From positions 1 to 32,227 of the forward strand of contig JAAETI010000335.1 in NCBI GenBank assembly GCA_024228555.1: a stretch of 32,227 nt of DNA, read 5' to 3'. Shown here in pieces: positions 23,656 through 31,480 of this stretch. Position numbers and translations under genes: made by a program. Position 1 is the stretch's first letter, and each line of letters begins with the position of its first letter. The notes under the pieces were generated by a model. That model made no database searches, had not been told where the DNA came from, and worked only from the letters and a program-made list of their open reading frames with translations. The stretch comes from a bacterium. GTDB taxonomy: Bacteria; Actinomycetota; Acidimicrobiia; Spongiisociales; UBA5794.

Positions 23656-25280
23656 TGGAAAAGATCCATGGCGGCCAGCTTCTCGCCAGAGCACTTCGCA
23701 ACGAAGGCGTCGACACGATCTTTGCCCTAACCGGCGGACACATCGTCCCCATCCTGGACGGTTGTGTCCTCGAGGGCATCAACATCGTCGACGTCCGCCA
23801 CGAACAGTCGGCCGCTCATGCGGCAGAGGCCTACACCCGGCTCACTGGGAATCTCGGGGTGGTTGCTGTCACCGCCGGCCCTGGGGTCACCAACACCATG
23901 ACCGGCGTCATGAACGCCCACTACGCAGGCACGCCGATGCTGGTCTTGGGCGGTCGCCACCCGATTCGCCAGGAGCACACCGGTGGTCTTCAGGAGATGG
24001 ATCACCCCAAGCTGTTCGGAGCGATTACCCGCTTCGCTGATACCGCCTGGGAGACCGCTCGCCTCGCCGACTACATCTCCATCGCCGCCCGCCATGCGTT
24101 CTCCGGACGGGGCGGGCCAGTGTTTCTCGACATTCCGCTCGATGTGCAAGCAGGCATGGTCGCCGAGACAACGCCGCTCCCCGAGTACTACCGACCGACG
24201 GAGCCGGCAGGTGCCGAAGCGGCGGTCATCGAGCAAATCGTGCTCACTCTCGCCAACGCGGAACGGCCGGTCATCTTTGCCGGCAACGGTATCAGGGGGT
24301 CCGCCGTCAAGGCGCTGGTCAAACTGGCGGAGACAATGAACGCTCCTGCCTACGTCAACAGTGGGGCCCGTGGCGCCTTTGCGTTCGGTCATCCACTTCT
24401 GGGCAACCGAGCGCGGTCCCAGGCGTTCGCCGGAGCCGACGTCGTCTTGGCGCTCGGAGTCGATTGGGATTTCAGGACCGGCTTCGGCCAGAAGATCGCC
24501 GCTGACGCCACCGTCATCCAGGTTGACACTGAGCCAACCCGAATCGGGTGGAACCGGCCTGCCCACCAAGCGGTCGTTGCCAACCCAGGACGCCTCGTCC
24601 ATCAGCTTCATGAACACCCCAGCCTCGCCTACGAAGGGGAACGAGAATGGACCACGGGGCTACAGACCGCCGAAGCCGAGAAGCTGGTGTCCGCCAACGC
24701 AGAAGCCGATGCCGAGTCGGAACTCGTCAATCCGCAGTACTTTGGCCGGGCAGTCGGCGAGTTCTTTGGACGAGACTCGATTGTGGCCGTCGACGGTGGT
24801 GACATCGTGGCAACAACAGCCAAGTGGCTCCAAGTCTCGACACCCGGCCATGTGCTCGAGCCGGGGCCTGCAGGCACGCTGGGAACCGGGCCGGGCTTCG
24901 CCCTCGCCGCCAAGACGGTGTTTCCGGACAGGCGAGTAGGGATCGTGTTCGGTGATGGCGGTTTCGGCTTCAACGGTATGGAATTCGACACCTATGTCCG
25001 CCTCGGTCTGCCCGTCATTGGAGTCGTCGGCAACGACGGTGTGTGGAACAACATCAAGACATTCCACAAGATGTTCTATCCGGATCGGCTGGTCGCCACC
25101 GACCTGGGAAGACGGCCCTACCACTCGATGGTGGAGGCCCTCGGTGGCTATGGCGAATTGGTGACGAGCGCCGCCGATGTCACTCCCGCCCTCGAACGAG
25201 CCGCCCAGAGCGGCTTGCCGTCGCTGGTGAACGTCCACATCGAAGAGACGTTCCGCGCCTCGAGCAACTACTCGCAATAG
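23655..25280 (+). CDS. ThDP-dependent enzyme (acetolactate synthase / 2-hydroxyacyl-CoA lyase-like)
   Basis: This 541-residue protein has three domains of the acetolactate-synthase superfamily. The N-terminal PYR domain has the catalytic E50 in RHEQSAAHAAEAY and GPGVTN. The middle domain spans about 190-325. The C-terminal PP domain has the Mg-ThDP motif running from GDG at 433-435 to WNN at 464-466. The segment GGRHPIRQEHTGGLQEMDH resembles 2-hydroxyacyl-CoA lyase/oxalyl-CoA decarboxylase as much as acetolactate synthase. No small regulatory subunit, ilvC or CoA-transferase gene is nearby, so biosynthetic IlvB is less likely. The specific reaction is left open. It is coupled to the SixA-like gene. 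The ABC exporter pair follows after 76 bp. Confidence 0.85.
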   Translation: MEKIHGGQLLARALRNEGVDTIFALTGGHIVPILDGCVLEGINIVDVRHEQSAAHAAEAYTRLTGNLGVVAVTAGPGVTNTMTGVMNAHYAGTPMLVLGGRHPIRQEHTGGLQEMDHPKLFGAITRFADTAWETARLADYISIAARHAFSGRGGPVFLDIPLDVQAGMVAETTPLPEYYRPTEPAGAEAAVIEQIVLTLANAERPVIFAGNGIRGSAVKALVKLAETMNAPAYVNSGARGAFAFGHPLLGNRARSQAFAGADVVLALGVDWDFRTGFGQKIAADATVIQVDTEPTRIGWNRPAHQAVVANPGRLVHQLHEHPSLAYEGEREWTTGLQTAEAEKLVSANAEADAESELVNPQYFGRAVGEFFGRDSIVAVDGGDIVATTAKWLQVSTPGHVLEPGPAGTLGTGPGFALAAKTVFPDRRVGIVFGDGGFGFNGMEFDTYVRLGLPVIGVVGNDGVWNNIKTFHKMFYPDRLVATDLGRRPYHSMVEALGGYGELVTSAADVTPALERAAQSGLPSLVNVHIEETFRASSNYSQ

Positions 25281-25328
25281 CCGCCCAACTCCGGCCAGGC
25301 GGACAACCTGAGCGCTCCGGGACCGCGG

Positions 25329-25350
25329 TACCATCGGCGGTTCTGGAGGG
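25329..25350 (+). promoter_or_regulatory. Candidate -10 and Shine-Dalgarno of the ABC exporter operon
   Basis: TACCAT (25329-25334) may be a -10, and GGAGGG (25345-25350) is a Shine-Dalgarno 6 nt before GTG 25357. No clear -35 was found, so read-through from the upstream gene is also possible. Confidence 0.35.
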
Positions 25351-25356
25351 ATTCCG

Positions 25357-27147
25357 GTGACGACCGAACAGACATCATTAGGTTCGATGTTGCGCGAGGG
25401 CAGCGCGATTGCGGTTCGCTTTGCTCAGGCTCGAACGGCCTCGTTCGTGCTGGCCGTCATAGGTGCCGCTCTGTTTGTCTCTGCGATCGTTGCGTCCGCC
25501 ATTGTGATCGGCAACGTGACCGACAGCCTGATCGTGCCTGTCCTCGACCAGGGCGAGCCTCACGAAGGACTCCTCTGGCCCGCCATGTGGGCCGTGTTTG
25601 CGGTGGCCCTGTGGAAAGCACTCGCCGTCATCCTGCGCCGCACTGCGGCCAGCTTCCTCCAGTTCAGGGTGCAGGCTGACGCCCGCCACGACCTCATCGA
25701 CCACCTTCTGAAGCTCGAGCTCTCGTGGTATCAGCGGCAATCGACCGGGACCCTGCTCGCCACCAGCGATACCGACGTGCGTCAGGGAACGTTCATCCTT
25801 GCCCCCCTCCCCTACGGAATCGGCTCTTCGCTGCTGCTGGTCGGAACCGTGGTCCTCATCCTGCTCATCGATCCGTGGCTGGCACTGCTCGCGTTCGCCT
25901 GTTTGGGTGCGATCGTTGCGGTGAACATGAACGGTGCGTGGAAGATGTTCGGCGCCTTCCGTGAGGTCCAGACGCTGCGAGGCGATGTGTCATCGATCGC
26001 TCACGAGAGCTTTGACGGAGCGCTGACCATCAAGGCACTAGGCCGTATCGACCTCGAGAAGGATCGATTCGAGCAAGCCTCACAACGTCTCCGCGACCGT
26101 CTGATTGGTGTGCTCCAGATGATGGCGACGTACCGAGTTGGTGTGGAAGGCCTGCTGTCCGCAATCACGGTAATCATGCTGGTCGCTGGTGCCGCTCGGG
26201 TCAGCGACGGCGCCGTCACCCCCGGCGATGTCGTCACGATTGCCTATTTGCTCTCGCTGCTATTCATCCCGATCCGCATCATCGGCTTCGTCTTATGGTC
26301 GATCGCCTCGTCTCGCGCCGGCTGGGAACGTGTGCAAAGTGTCTACGACGTCACCGACCTTGTGCCCTACGGCGATGCTCAACCCGAGCCAGACGAGTCC
26401 GGCGCACTCGTGAGCGGCGATGCCGTTTCGTTCTCATACGACGACGGGGAGACGGTTATCGCCGATCTCAACCTGGCAATCCAACCGGGTCGGGTCGTTG
26501 CCGTCGTTGGCCCGACTGCCAGCGGCAAGTCGACGCTGACCGCATTGATGGCCCGACTTTGGGATCCTCAGGTGGGCGCTATCACCATCGACGGTCGCGA
26601 CTTGCGCAGCTTTGCCCGCTCGGCGCTGCCCGGCGAAGTTGCCTTCGTGTCGCAGGAGTCGTTCCTTTTTGACGACACTGTCACGGGGAACATTGCCTTT
26701 GGTGTGATGGCTGATGACGAGGACGTCAAGACCGCTGCACAGCTGGCTGGAGCGCACGAGTTCATCCTCGAACTCCCTGAGGGATACGGTACCACCCTTG
26801 GTGAGCGTGGCACCAGCCTGTCAGGTGGACAACGACAGCGCATCGCCTTGGCCAGAGCGCTCGTACGCAAACCTCGCCTCTTGATCCTGGACGATGCGAC
26901 CTCGGCAGTAGATCCCTCGGTTGAGGCAAGGATCCTCGAACGGCTGCGTGAATCGGAAACGCCGTCGACGATCGTGATCGTGGCATATCGCACGTCGAGT
27001 ATCACACTTGCCGATGAGGTCGTCTTTATTGATGAAGGCAAGATTGTCGCACACGGCACTCATCGAGACCTGTCGCGCGATGTGCCCGGCTACGCCCGGA
27101 TCGTTGAGGCCTACGCCGATGACGCCGAGGAACGGAGGGGCTCATGA
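25357..27147 (+). CDS. Heterodimeric ABC exporter, subunit with degenerate ATP site
   Basis: This 596-residue half-transporter has six membrane helices in about 25-320 and an NBD in about 350-590. The NBD has Walker A GPTASGKST (385-393) and a normal signature LSGGQ (488-492). However, the Walker B reads LILDD, so the catalytic Glu is Asp513, and the H-loop reads IVAYR, so the switch His is Tyr544. Such changes mark the non-hydrolysing site of heterodimeric exporters such as TM287/288 and BmrCD. The partner follows with a 4-bp ATGA overlap and has the matching complementary changes. Substrates of this class are drugs, lipids or peptides, and none can be named here. Confidence 0.93.
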   Translation: MTTEQTSLGSMLREGSAIAVRFAQARTASFVLAVIGAALFVSAIVASAIVIGNVTDSLIVPVLDQGEPHEGLLWPAMWAVFAVALWKALAVILRRTAASFLQFRVQADARHDLIDHLLKLELSWYQRQSTGTLLATSDTDVRQGTFILAPLPYGIGSSLLLVGTVVLILLIDPWLALLAFACLGAIVAVNMNGAWKMFGAFREVQTLRGDVSSIAHESFDGALTIKALGRIDLEKDRFEQASQRLRDRLIGVLQMMATYRVGVEGLLSAITVIMLVAGAARVSDGAVTPGDVVTIAYLLSLLFIPIRIIGFVLWSIASSRAGWERVQSVYDVTDLVPYGDAQPEPDESGALVSGDAVSFSYDDGETVIADLNLAIQPGRVVAVVGPTASGKSTLTALMARLWDPQVGAITIDGRDLRSFARSALPGEVAFVSQESFLFDDTVTGNIAFGVMADDEDVKTAAQLAGAHEFILELPEGYGTTLGERGTSLSGGQRQRIALARALVRKPRLLILDDATSAVDPSVEARILERLRESETPSTIVIVAYRTSSITLADEVVFIDEGKIVAHGTHRDLSRDVPGYARIVEAYADDAEERRGS

Positions 27148-28919
27148 GCGCTGAAGAATCCGCCTCCGGCACCATCTATGCGCTGCGCCGTGCCTTTCAG
27201 GAGACCCCAGCGCTGCGGGCTGGTATCGGGCTGACGATCTTCTTCGCCGCTCTGGGAACCCTGATCCAATTGGTCGTCCCCATTGTGGTGCAGACGGTCA
27301 TCGACCAGGACCTGCTTGGTGACGGTGACGTCGATATCGGCAGCGTCGTTCAAAAGGGCCTTATCGCATTGGGGGCCATGCTGCTGGCCTTTATCGTCAG
27401 ACGACAAGCACTCGTCCGGCTGGCGAAGGCCTCGGCAACCGGGCTGTCCGAACTCCGCGTTCGCACCTTCGAGCACCTCCACAAGCTTTCAATCCTGCAC
27501 ACTGAGGCCGAGCGCCGGGGTGCTCTGGTCGCCCGAGTCACCTCGGACATCGCATCTATCCAGGACTTCATGGACTGGGGTGGCGTTGGCTTGCTCATCG
27601 GTGTCGCTCAGGTGTTCCTGGCAATGGTTGCGATGCTCTTCTACCGATTCGACCTGGCTCTGGTTGTTGTCGGTGCGGTGATCGTTTACACGATCATGCT
27701 CGTCTTTATCCAGAGAATCCTCGCTCGGGCCCACGACAAGGTACGCCAACGGGTCGCCTTGAGCCTTGGCGCAATGGGCGAGGCCATCTCAGGGCTACCT
27801 GTGATCAGGGCCTACGGTGCCGAAGAAGAAACCAGAGTGAAGGTCGCCGATGCTCTGGACGCACAGTTCCGCAGCGAATACCGCACCGCGCTGCTGGGTG
27901 CCAGCTTGTTCTCGAGCGCCGAGCTCTTCGCCGGCCTGATCACAGCTGCCGTGATCGGTATTGGTGTTGTAACCGGGGTGAACGCAGGGATGAGCGCCGG
28001 GACCCTGTTGGCGTTCCTGTTCCTGGTCAACCTTCTCGTCCAGCCGATCCAGACGCTTGTCGAGACTCTCAACCATGCCCAGTCTGCGGGTGCCGGAGTT
28101 CGGCGCATCCTTTCGATTCTGGATACACCGATCGAGATCGATGACCCGACTGACCCGGTGTTCCTCCCCGAGGGCAACCTCAACATCCAGTTCACCGACG
28201 TTACTTTCTACTATAAGAAAAAGGCGCCCCTGTTCGAGGACCTCAGCTTGGAAATCCAACCAGGGACGCGGGTCGCCGTTGTCGGGGAGACGGGATCGGG
28301 CAAGTCGACGTTCTCCAAGCTGCTCACCCGAATCCACGACCCCATCTCAGGGGAAGTGATGCTTGGTGGGGTGCCCCTATCCAGGATCGACACCGACGAC
28401 CTGCGGCATCGTCTCGGCTACGTCCCCCAGGAGGGATTCCTCTTCGACGCCACCATCGCCGACAACATCAAGTACGGCAAGCCGGACGCCACCGACGACG
28501 AATTGCACGCTGCGATTACCGACCTCGAGCTCGACTCGTGGGTTGCCCAGCTGCCCGAAGGTCTCGCTACCTCGGTGGGTGAGCGTGGTGGCCAACTGTC
28601 GGCAGGCGAACGCCAGCTTGTCGCCTTGGCCCGAGCCTGGATCACGGGCCCAGAGGTATTGGTGTTGGACGAGGCAACGTCGGCAGTTGATCCCGCACTC
28701 GAGGTTCAGACCCGTCGCGCAATGGAACGACTGATTTCGAGCCGTACCAGCGTCACCGTCGCCCATCGGCTGTCAACTGCTGAAGCTGCCGATGAGATCT
28801 TGGTCTTCGATCAGGGTCGCCTCGCAGAACGTGGTGGCCACGACCAACTCCTCGCTCAAGACGGTGTATACACCGCTCTCTATGGCGACTGGATCAAGGG
28901 CACCCAGAAAGTCGATTAA
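27144..28919 (+). CDS. Heterodimeric ABC exporter, catalytic subunit
   Basis: This 591-residue half-transporter has six membrane helices (about 25-315) and an NBD with Walker A GETGSGKST (381-389), Walker B VLVLDEATSAVD with catalytic Glu510, and H-loop VAHRLS with His541, all canonical. Its signature motif is LSAGE (485-489) instead of LSGGQ. In the head-to-tail dimer this weak signature faces the degenerate Walker site of the first subunit. The strong Glu/His site here faces the first subunit's good LSGGQ. One hydrolytic site per dimer is therefore expected. Its start overlaps the stop of the preceding gene, so equal synthesis is likely. Confidence 0.93.
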   Translation: MSAEESASGTIYALRRAFQETPALRAGIGLTIFFAALGTLIQLVVPIVVQTVIDQDLLGDGDVDIGSVVQKGLIALGAMLLAFIVRRQALVRLAKASATGLSELRVRTFEHLHKLSILHTEAERRGALVARVTSDIASIQDFMDWGGVGLLIGVAQVFLAMVAMLFYRFDLALVVVGAVIVYTIMLVFIQRILARAHDKVRQRVALSLGAMGEAISGLPVIRAYGAEEETRVKVADALDAQFRSEYRTALLGASLFSSAELFAGLITAAVIGIGVVTGVNAGMSAGTLLAFLFLVNLLVQPIQTLVETLNHAQSAGAGVRRILSILDTPIEIDDPTDPVFLPEGNLNIQFTDVTFYYKKKAPLFEDLSLEIQPGTRVAVVGETGSGKSTFSKLLTRIHDPISGEVMLGGVPLSRIDTDDLRHRLGYVPQEGFLFDATIADNIKYGKPDATDDELHAAITDLELDSWVAQLPEGLATSVGERGGQLSAGERQLVALARAWITGPEVLVLDEATSAVDPALEVQTRRAMERLISSRTSVTVAHRLSTAEAADEILVFDQGRLAERGGHDQLLAQDGVYTALYGDWIKGTQKVD

Positions 28920-28949
28920 CCGACTGTCTGAGTGATCGCACCGTTTCGT

Positions 28950-28996
28950 GTCACATGTGACGTGTAAGTTTGATGCACGGCACCCACGGTGGGTGC
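28950..28996 (+). promoter_or_regulatory. Palindromic operator candidate, -10 and leader hairpin of the two-domain VOC gene
   Basis: GTCACATGTGAC (28950-28961) is a perfect 12-bp palindrome just upstream of TAAGTT (28965-28970), a plausible -10. Next, GCACCCAC and GTGGGTGC (28980-28987 and 28989-28996) form an 8-bp inverted repeat with a single central base, six bases before the Shine-Dalgarno. Both look like regulator sites, and the second could also fold in the RNA. No regulator gene is adjacent. Confidence 0.5.
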
Positions 28997-29014
28997 GTCT
29001 TGGAGGGAGCAGCG

Positions 29015-29827
29015 ATGGGTTATCAACACGGTTTGTTTAGTTGGGCGGATGTCTCGGCACCAGATCCGGCGGCAGCAAGTGCCTTCTACGCGGCACTCTT
29101 TGGTTGGCATGCCGAGGATCAACAAATGCCGGATGGCTCGTACATGTACACGATGTTCAGCATGGACGGGGAAGCCACCGCTGGTCTTGGCCAGCAGCCC
29201 GCCGAGATGTCGGCACAGGGCATCCCGCCGATGTGGAACTCATATGTCACGGTCGACAGCGTCGACGAAACCATCGAGAAATGGACTGCCGCAGGCGGTA
29301 CCGTCATGATGCCTGCGATGGACGTGATGACCTCGGGGCGGATGGCCTTTGTCGTCGACCCCGAGGAAGCATTCGTGGGTCTTTGGGAGGCCGGCGACCA
29401 TGTCGGAGCCGGGGTCTTCCACAAGCCCGGTGCCATGAACTGGAACGAGCTCAGCACCAGGAATTCCGAAGCGGCTCGCGACTTCTACGGCAAGGCCTTG
29501 GGCTGGACGTTTGAGGAGTTCCCAGGATCCAGCCCGGCCTACTGGCTGATCACAATGCCAGACAAGAAGCAGGGGGATCCGTTGAGCGAGGACGTCTACA
29601 ACGGCGGGTTCTTGACGCTGGATGAAACGTTCCCCGACACGATCCCTGCTCACTGGGGCGTCTACTTCGGGGTTGTCGATACCGATGCCGTAGCCGCCAA
29701 GGCGACGGAGTTGGGCGGCAGCGTTGTCGTTCCCGCAATGGACACGCCCGCAGGCCGTATCTGCGTCGTGAGCGATCCCCAAGGCGGCACCTTCTCGATA
29801 ATCGCTCCCCCGGCGGAACAGGCCTAG
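29015..29827 (+). CDS. Two-domain VOC (glyoxalase-like) protein, CFP-30B type
   Basis: This 270-residue protein is made of two VOC units (about 5-128 and 135-262). Each opens with an F/W-rich strand (GLFSWADVSAPDPAAASAFY and MNWNELSTRNSEAARDFYGK) and ends with a DPxG/E-type strand. The overall pattern resembles mycobacterial CFP-30B/Rv0577 and its actinobacterial relatives, for which dicarbonyl or antibiotic-intermediate binding roles have been proposed. ATG 29015 was chosen because GGAGGG (29002-29007) precedes it. An upstream in-frame ATG would include the leader palindrome. It is followed by two tandem hairpins. Confidence 0.87.
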   Translation: MGYQHGLFSWADVSAPDPAAASAFYAALFGWHAEDQQMPDGSYMYTMFSMDGEATAGLGQQPAEMSAQGIPPMWNSYVTVDSVDETIEKWTAAGGTVMMPAMDVMTSGRMAFVVDPEEAFVGLWEAGDHVGAGVFHKPGAMNWNELSTRNSEAARDFYGKALGWTFEEFPGSSPAYWLITMPDKKQGDPLSEDVYNGGFLTLDETFPDTIPAHWGVYFGVVDTDAVAAKATELGGSVVVPAMDTPAGRICVVSDPQGGTFSIIAPPAEQA

Positions 29828-29829
29828 CG

Positions 29830-29875
29830 GGAACTGAGCTTTGCTCGGTTCCTTTTGAGAATCCTTTGGATTCTC
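29830..29875 (+). terminator. Two back-to-back hairpins after the VOC gene
   Basis: GGAACTGAGC (29830-29839) pairs with GCTCGGTTCC (29843-29852), with one G-T pair and a TTT loop, followed by TTTT (29853-29856). Directly after, GAGAATCC (29857-29864) pairs perfectly with GGATTCTC (29868-29875) across a TTT loop. The first has the hallmarks of a factor-independent terminator. Confidence 0.75.
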
Positions 29876-29971
29876 ATGGGCAGGGGGCTGGGAGATAGCT
29901 GTATTTGCCGCAGGAGCCGGTTTCTGGACCTGATTGGGCTATTGGGTGTGCTATCGCCCCCTGTTCAGGGT

Positions 29972-29990
29972 GTATCACGCGTGATACGAT
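29972..29990 (+). promoter_or_regulatory. Toxin-antitoxin operator overlapping a leaderless-type -10
   Basis: GTATCACGCGTGATAC (29972-29987) is a perfect 16-bp palindrome. Its right end overlaps TACGAT (29985-29990), which ends 6 nt before the antitoxin ATG 29997. This is the expected layout for autorepression by an antitoxin or antitoxin-toxin complex. Confidence 0.7.
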
Positions 29991-29996
29991 CTGGAT

Positions 29997-30233
29997 ATGT
30001 CAAAAGTGTCGATCCGCGAACTACGCAACCATGGCGGCGATGTGGTTGATCGCGCCGCTAGAGGCGAGCGACTCACCATCACTCGATCCGGGAAAGCCGT
30101 GGCGGAGATCCATCCTCTCGGTCGCAAACCCCTGTCGCTGACGGTTGTGATGGCGCACCGACGACGACTCCCGCTGGTAGACCCGGATAAATTGCGCAAG
30201 GATCTCGACCAAGTCCTTGACCCAGGCATCTAG
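29997..30233 (+). CDS. Phd/YefM-type antitoxin
   Basis: This 78-residue protein has the N-terminal Phd/YefM DNA-binding module: VSIRELRNHGGDVVDRAARG followed by ERLTITRSGKAVAEIHPLG (residues 4-42). The C-terminal tail (about 50-78), ending in DPDKLRKDLDQVLDPGI, is the type of segment that wraps and blocks a PIN toxin. The toxin ATG follows the TAG by 3 bp. A perfect palindrome overlaps the promoter, consistent with autoregulation. The mRNA is probably leaderless. Confidence 0.88.
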   Translation: MSKVSIRELRNHGGDVVDRAARGERLTITRSGKAVAEIHPLGRKPLSLTVVMAHRRRLPLVDPDKLRKDLDQVLDPGI

Positions 30234-30236
30234 TCC

Positions 30237-30644
30237 ATGGCGCGCGGATTACTCGATACCAGCACCCTCATTCTGCTCGGACGGCTACGGGAGACCGATC
30301 CGCTTCCCGGCGAGCCGGTGATCATAGCGATCACCCTCGCTGAGCTCTCGGTAGGCCCACTTGTGGCCTCGACTGATGACGAACGAGCCGCCCGTCAGGC
30401 GCACCTGCAGCAAGCCGAAGCCGATTTCAAGCCGCTGCCCTTCGATGCTGCAGCAGCCCGCAGCTTCGGCCAAGTCGCCGCCGGACTACGCCGCGCTGGG
30501 CGCAAGCCGGCGGCCCGTGCCTACGACGCGATGATTTCTGCCATCGCCCTCGCCAACGACCTGCCTCTGCACACATGCAATCCACGCGACTTCATAGGCA
30601 TTGAAGGACTCACAGTTGTGGCCGTCCCCCACCCAGACCACTGA
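30237..30644 (+). CDS. vapC: VapC-type PIN-domain toxin
   Basis: This 135-residue PIN domain has the acidic active-site residues D7 (LLDTST), E36 (TLAELSVG), D97 (AYDAMISAIA) and D118 (NPRDF). These bind Mg2+/Mn2+ for RNA cleavage, and VapC toxins usually cut tRNA or rRNA. All four acids are present, so it is probably active. It is preceded at 3 bp by the Phd-type antitoxin. The pairing of PIN toxins with Phd-like antitoxins is common in Actinobacteria. The start ATG has no strong Shine-Dalgarno and is probably translated by coupling. Confidence 0.9.
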   Translation: MARGLLDTSTLILLGRLRETDPLPGEPVIIAITLAELSVGPLVASTDDERAARQAHLQQAEADFKPLPFDAAAARSFGQVAAGLRRAGRKPAARAYDAMISAIALANDLPLHTCNPRDFIGIEGLTVVAVPHPDH

Positions 30645-30753
30645 CCGACCGCCGACCGAACGACCATTGCTCTCACGACCGGCACGGCAAAATGCCGATC
30701 CAGTGCATTGCTCGGCACAAACGTCGCGCCGTTCAGAGCCAAGCCTAGAAACT

Positions 30754-30810
30754 CGACGGTGTTGCCAGCCCACACCGTCGTGCTCGGAGTCGTACTCCTG
30801 ATCTCAGGAG
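30754..30810. terminator. Two hairpins between vapC and the convergent HAD gene
   Basis: CGACGGTGT (30754-30762) and ACACCGTCG (30772-30780) are perfect 9-bp arms with a 9-nt loop. CTCCTGA (30795-30801) and TCAGGAG (30804-30810) are perfect 7-bp arms with a 2-nt centre. Neither has a T-run. They occupy the 208-bp gap 30645-30852 between convergent genes, in which no convincing gene was seen. Confidence 0.5.
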
Positions 30811-30852
30811 GTGGTCATCTGCCTTCGAGCCGGTGACCGATGTGGCTCGGGA

Positions 30853-31362
30853 TCAGGTTCGCTGTGCGGATACGGCTTTGCCAAACGCTGCGAGTTGTCG
30901 AACGTGAGCCCGGTCTAGCCCGCAGGCGCTGTGCGGCTCGATAAGCAGCGTCGGTGCCTCCCGGCGATTGGCCCAGCTATGCGCTTGCGTCTCGAGGTCG
31001 TCGTCAATCCACGCCACGGGCGTGTCGCCGACGCGGGCGGCAACATCGGGGAGCTTCCTCAGCCTCGTGCCGAGTTGCGGCCGCTGGGTGAAGATGATGG
31101 CCTCCATGGGTGAGAGACCCAGGAGTGGTCCGAGCAGTCGAGGAGCGTCGAGCTCCCAGCCCGTGGCCCATACCAACTCGAAGCCATCTCGAAGTTCGTT
31201 CAGCCAGACACCATGATCTGGATTCAGCCAGACGTGATGCACTTCTCCGGTCGATGCCGTCACCCGGTGACGGACGAAGCCTAGAGGCGCGGTGTCTTCG
31301 ACTACCGGCGCAAGCACGCCGTCGACGTCGAGTAGGAGAATTGGTTTGGCGTCAGTGGCCAT
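30853..31362 (-). CDS. HAD-fold protein (HAD_SAK_2-like)
   Basis: This 169-residue protein starts with HAD motif I, ILLLDVDGVLAP (D12, D14). VWATGWELDA in the middle is the motif II region, and VAWIDDDLE gives the metal-binding acids of motif IV. The short cap-less form, with WLNPDHGVWLNELRDGFELV before the motif II strand, fits the HAD_SAK_2 group first noted with RNA-repair proteins. Here no RNA ligase or kinase of that kind is adjacent, so phosphatase or phosphotransfer function is open. ATG 31362 is preceded by TAGGAT with a 6-nt gap and lacks a Shine-Dalgarno, which suggests a leaderless mRNA. Confidence 0.8.
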   Translation of the reverse strand: MATDAKPILLLDVDGVLAPVVEDTAPLGFVRHRVTASTGEVHHVWLNPDHGVWLNELRDGFELVWATGWELDAPRLLGPLLGLSPMEAIIFTQRPQLGTRLRKLPDVAARVGDTPVAWIDDDLETQAHSWANRREAPTLLIEPHSACGLDRAHVRQLAAFGKAVSAQRT

Positions 31363-31368
31363 CCCGAG

Positions 31369-31374
31369 ATCCTA
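31369..31374 (-). promoter_or_regulatory. Leaderless-type -10 of the HAD gene
   Basis: On the minus strand TAGGAT ends 6 nt before ATG 31362. No -35 is obvious. Confidence 0.45.
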
Positions 31375-31480
31375 CGGCACAGGTCGAACGAGATTGCGAA
31401 CCGCCCGCCAGCCTGCCGCTCGGCTCGGTCTAGCAATGTGATCGTTCACGCTAATGACACGGCGTTCCCGGCGTGTGGGT

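Noticed and set aside
23727-24617. 296-codon open frame on the minus strand
   Set aside because: It is antisense to the ThDP enzyme, whose catalytic Glu and N-terminal motifs lie in this stretch.
30521-30790. Minus-strand open frame reading TVEFLGLALNGATFVPSNAL
   Set aside because: It looks somewhat protein-like, but it has no Shine-Dalgarno or leaderless -10, overlaps vapC antisense for half its length and has a hairpin at its start. I could not support it as a gene. A database search of this peptide would settle it.
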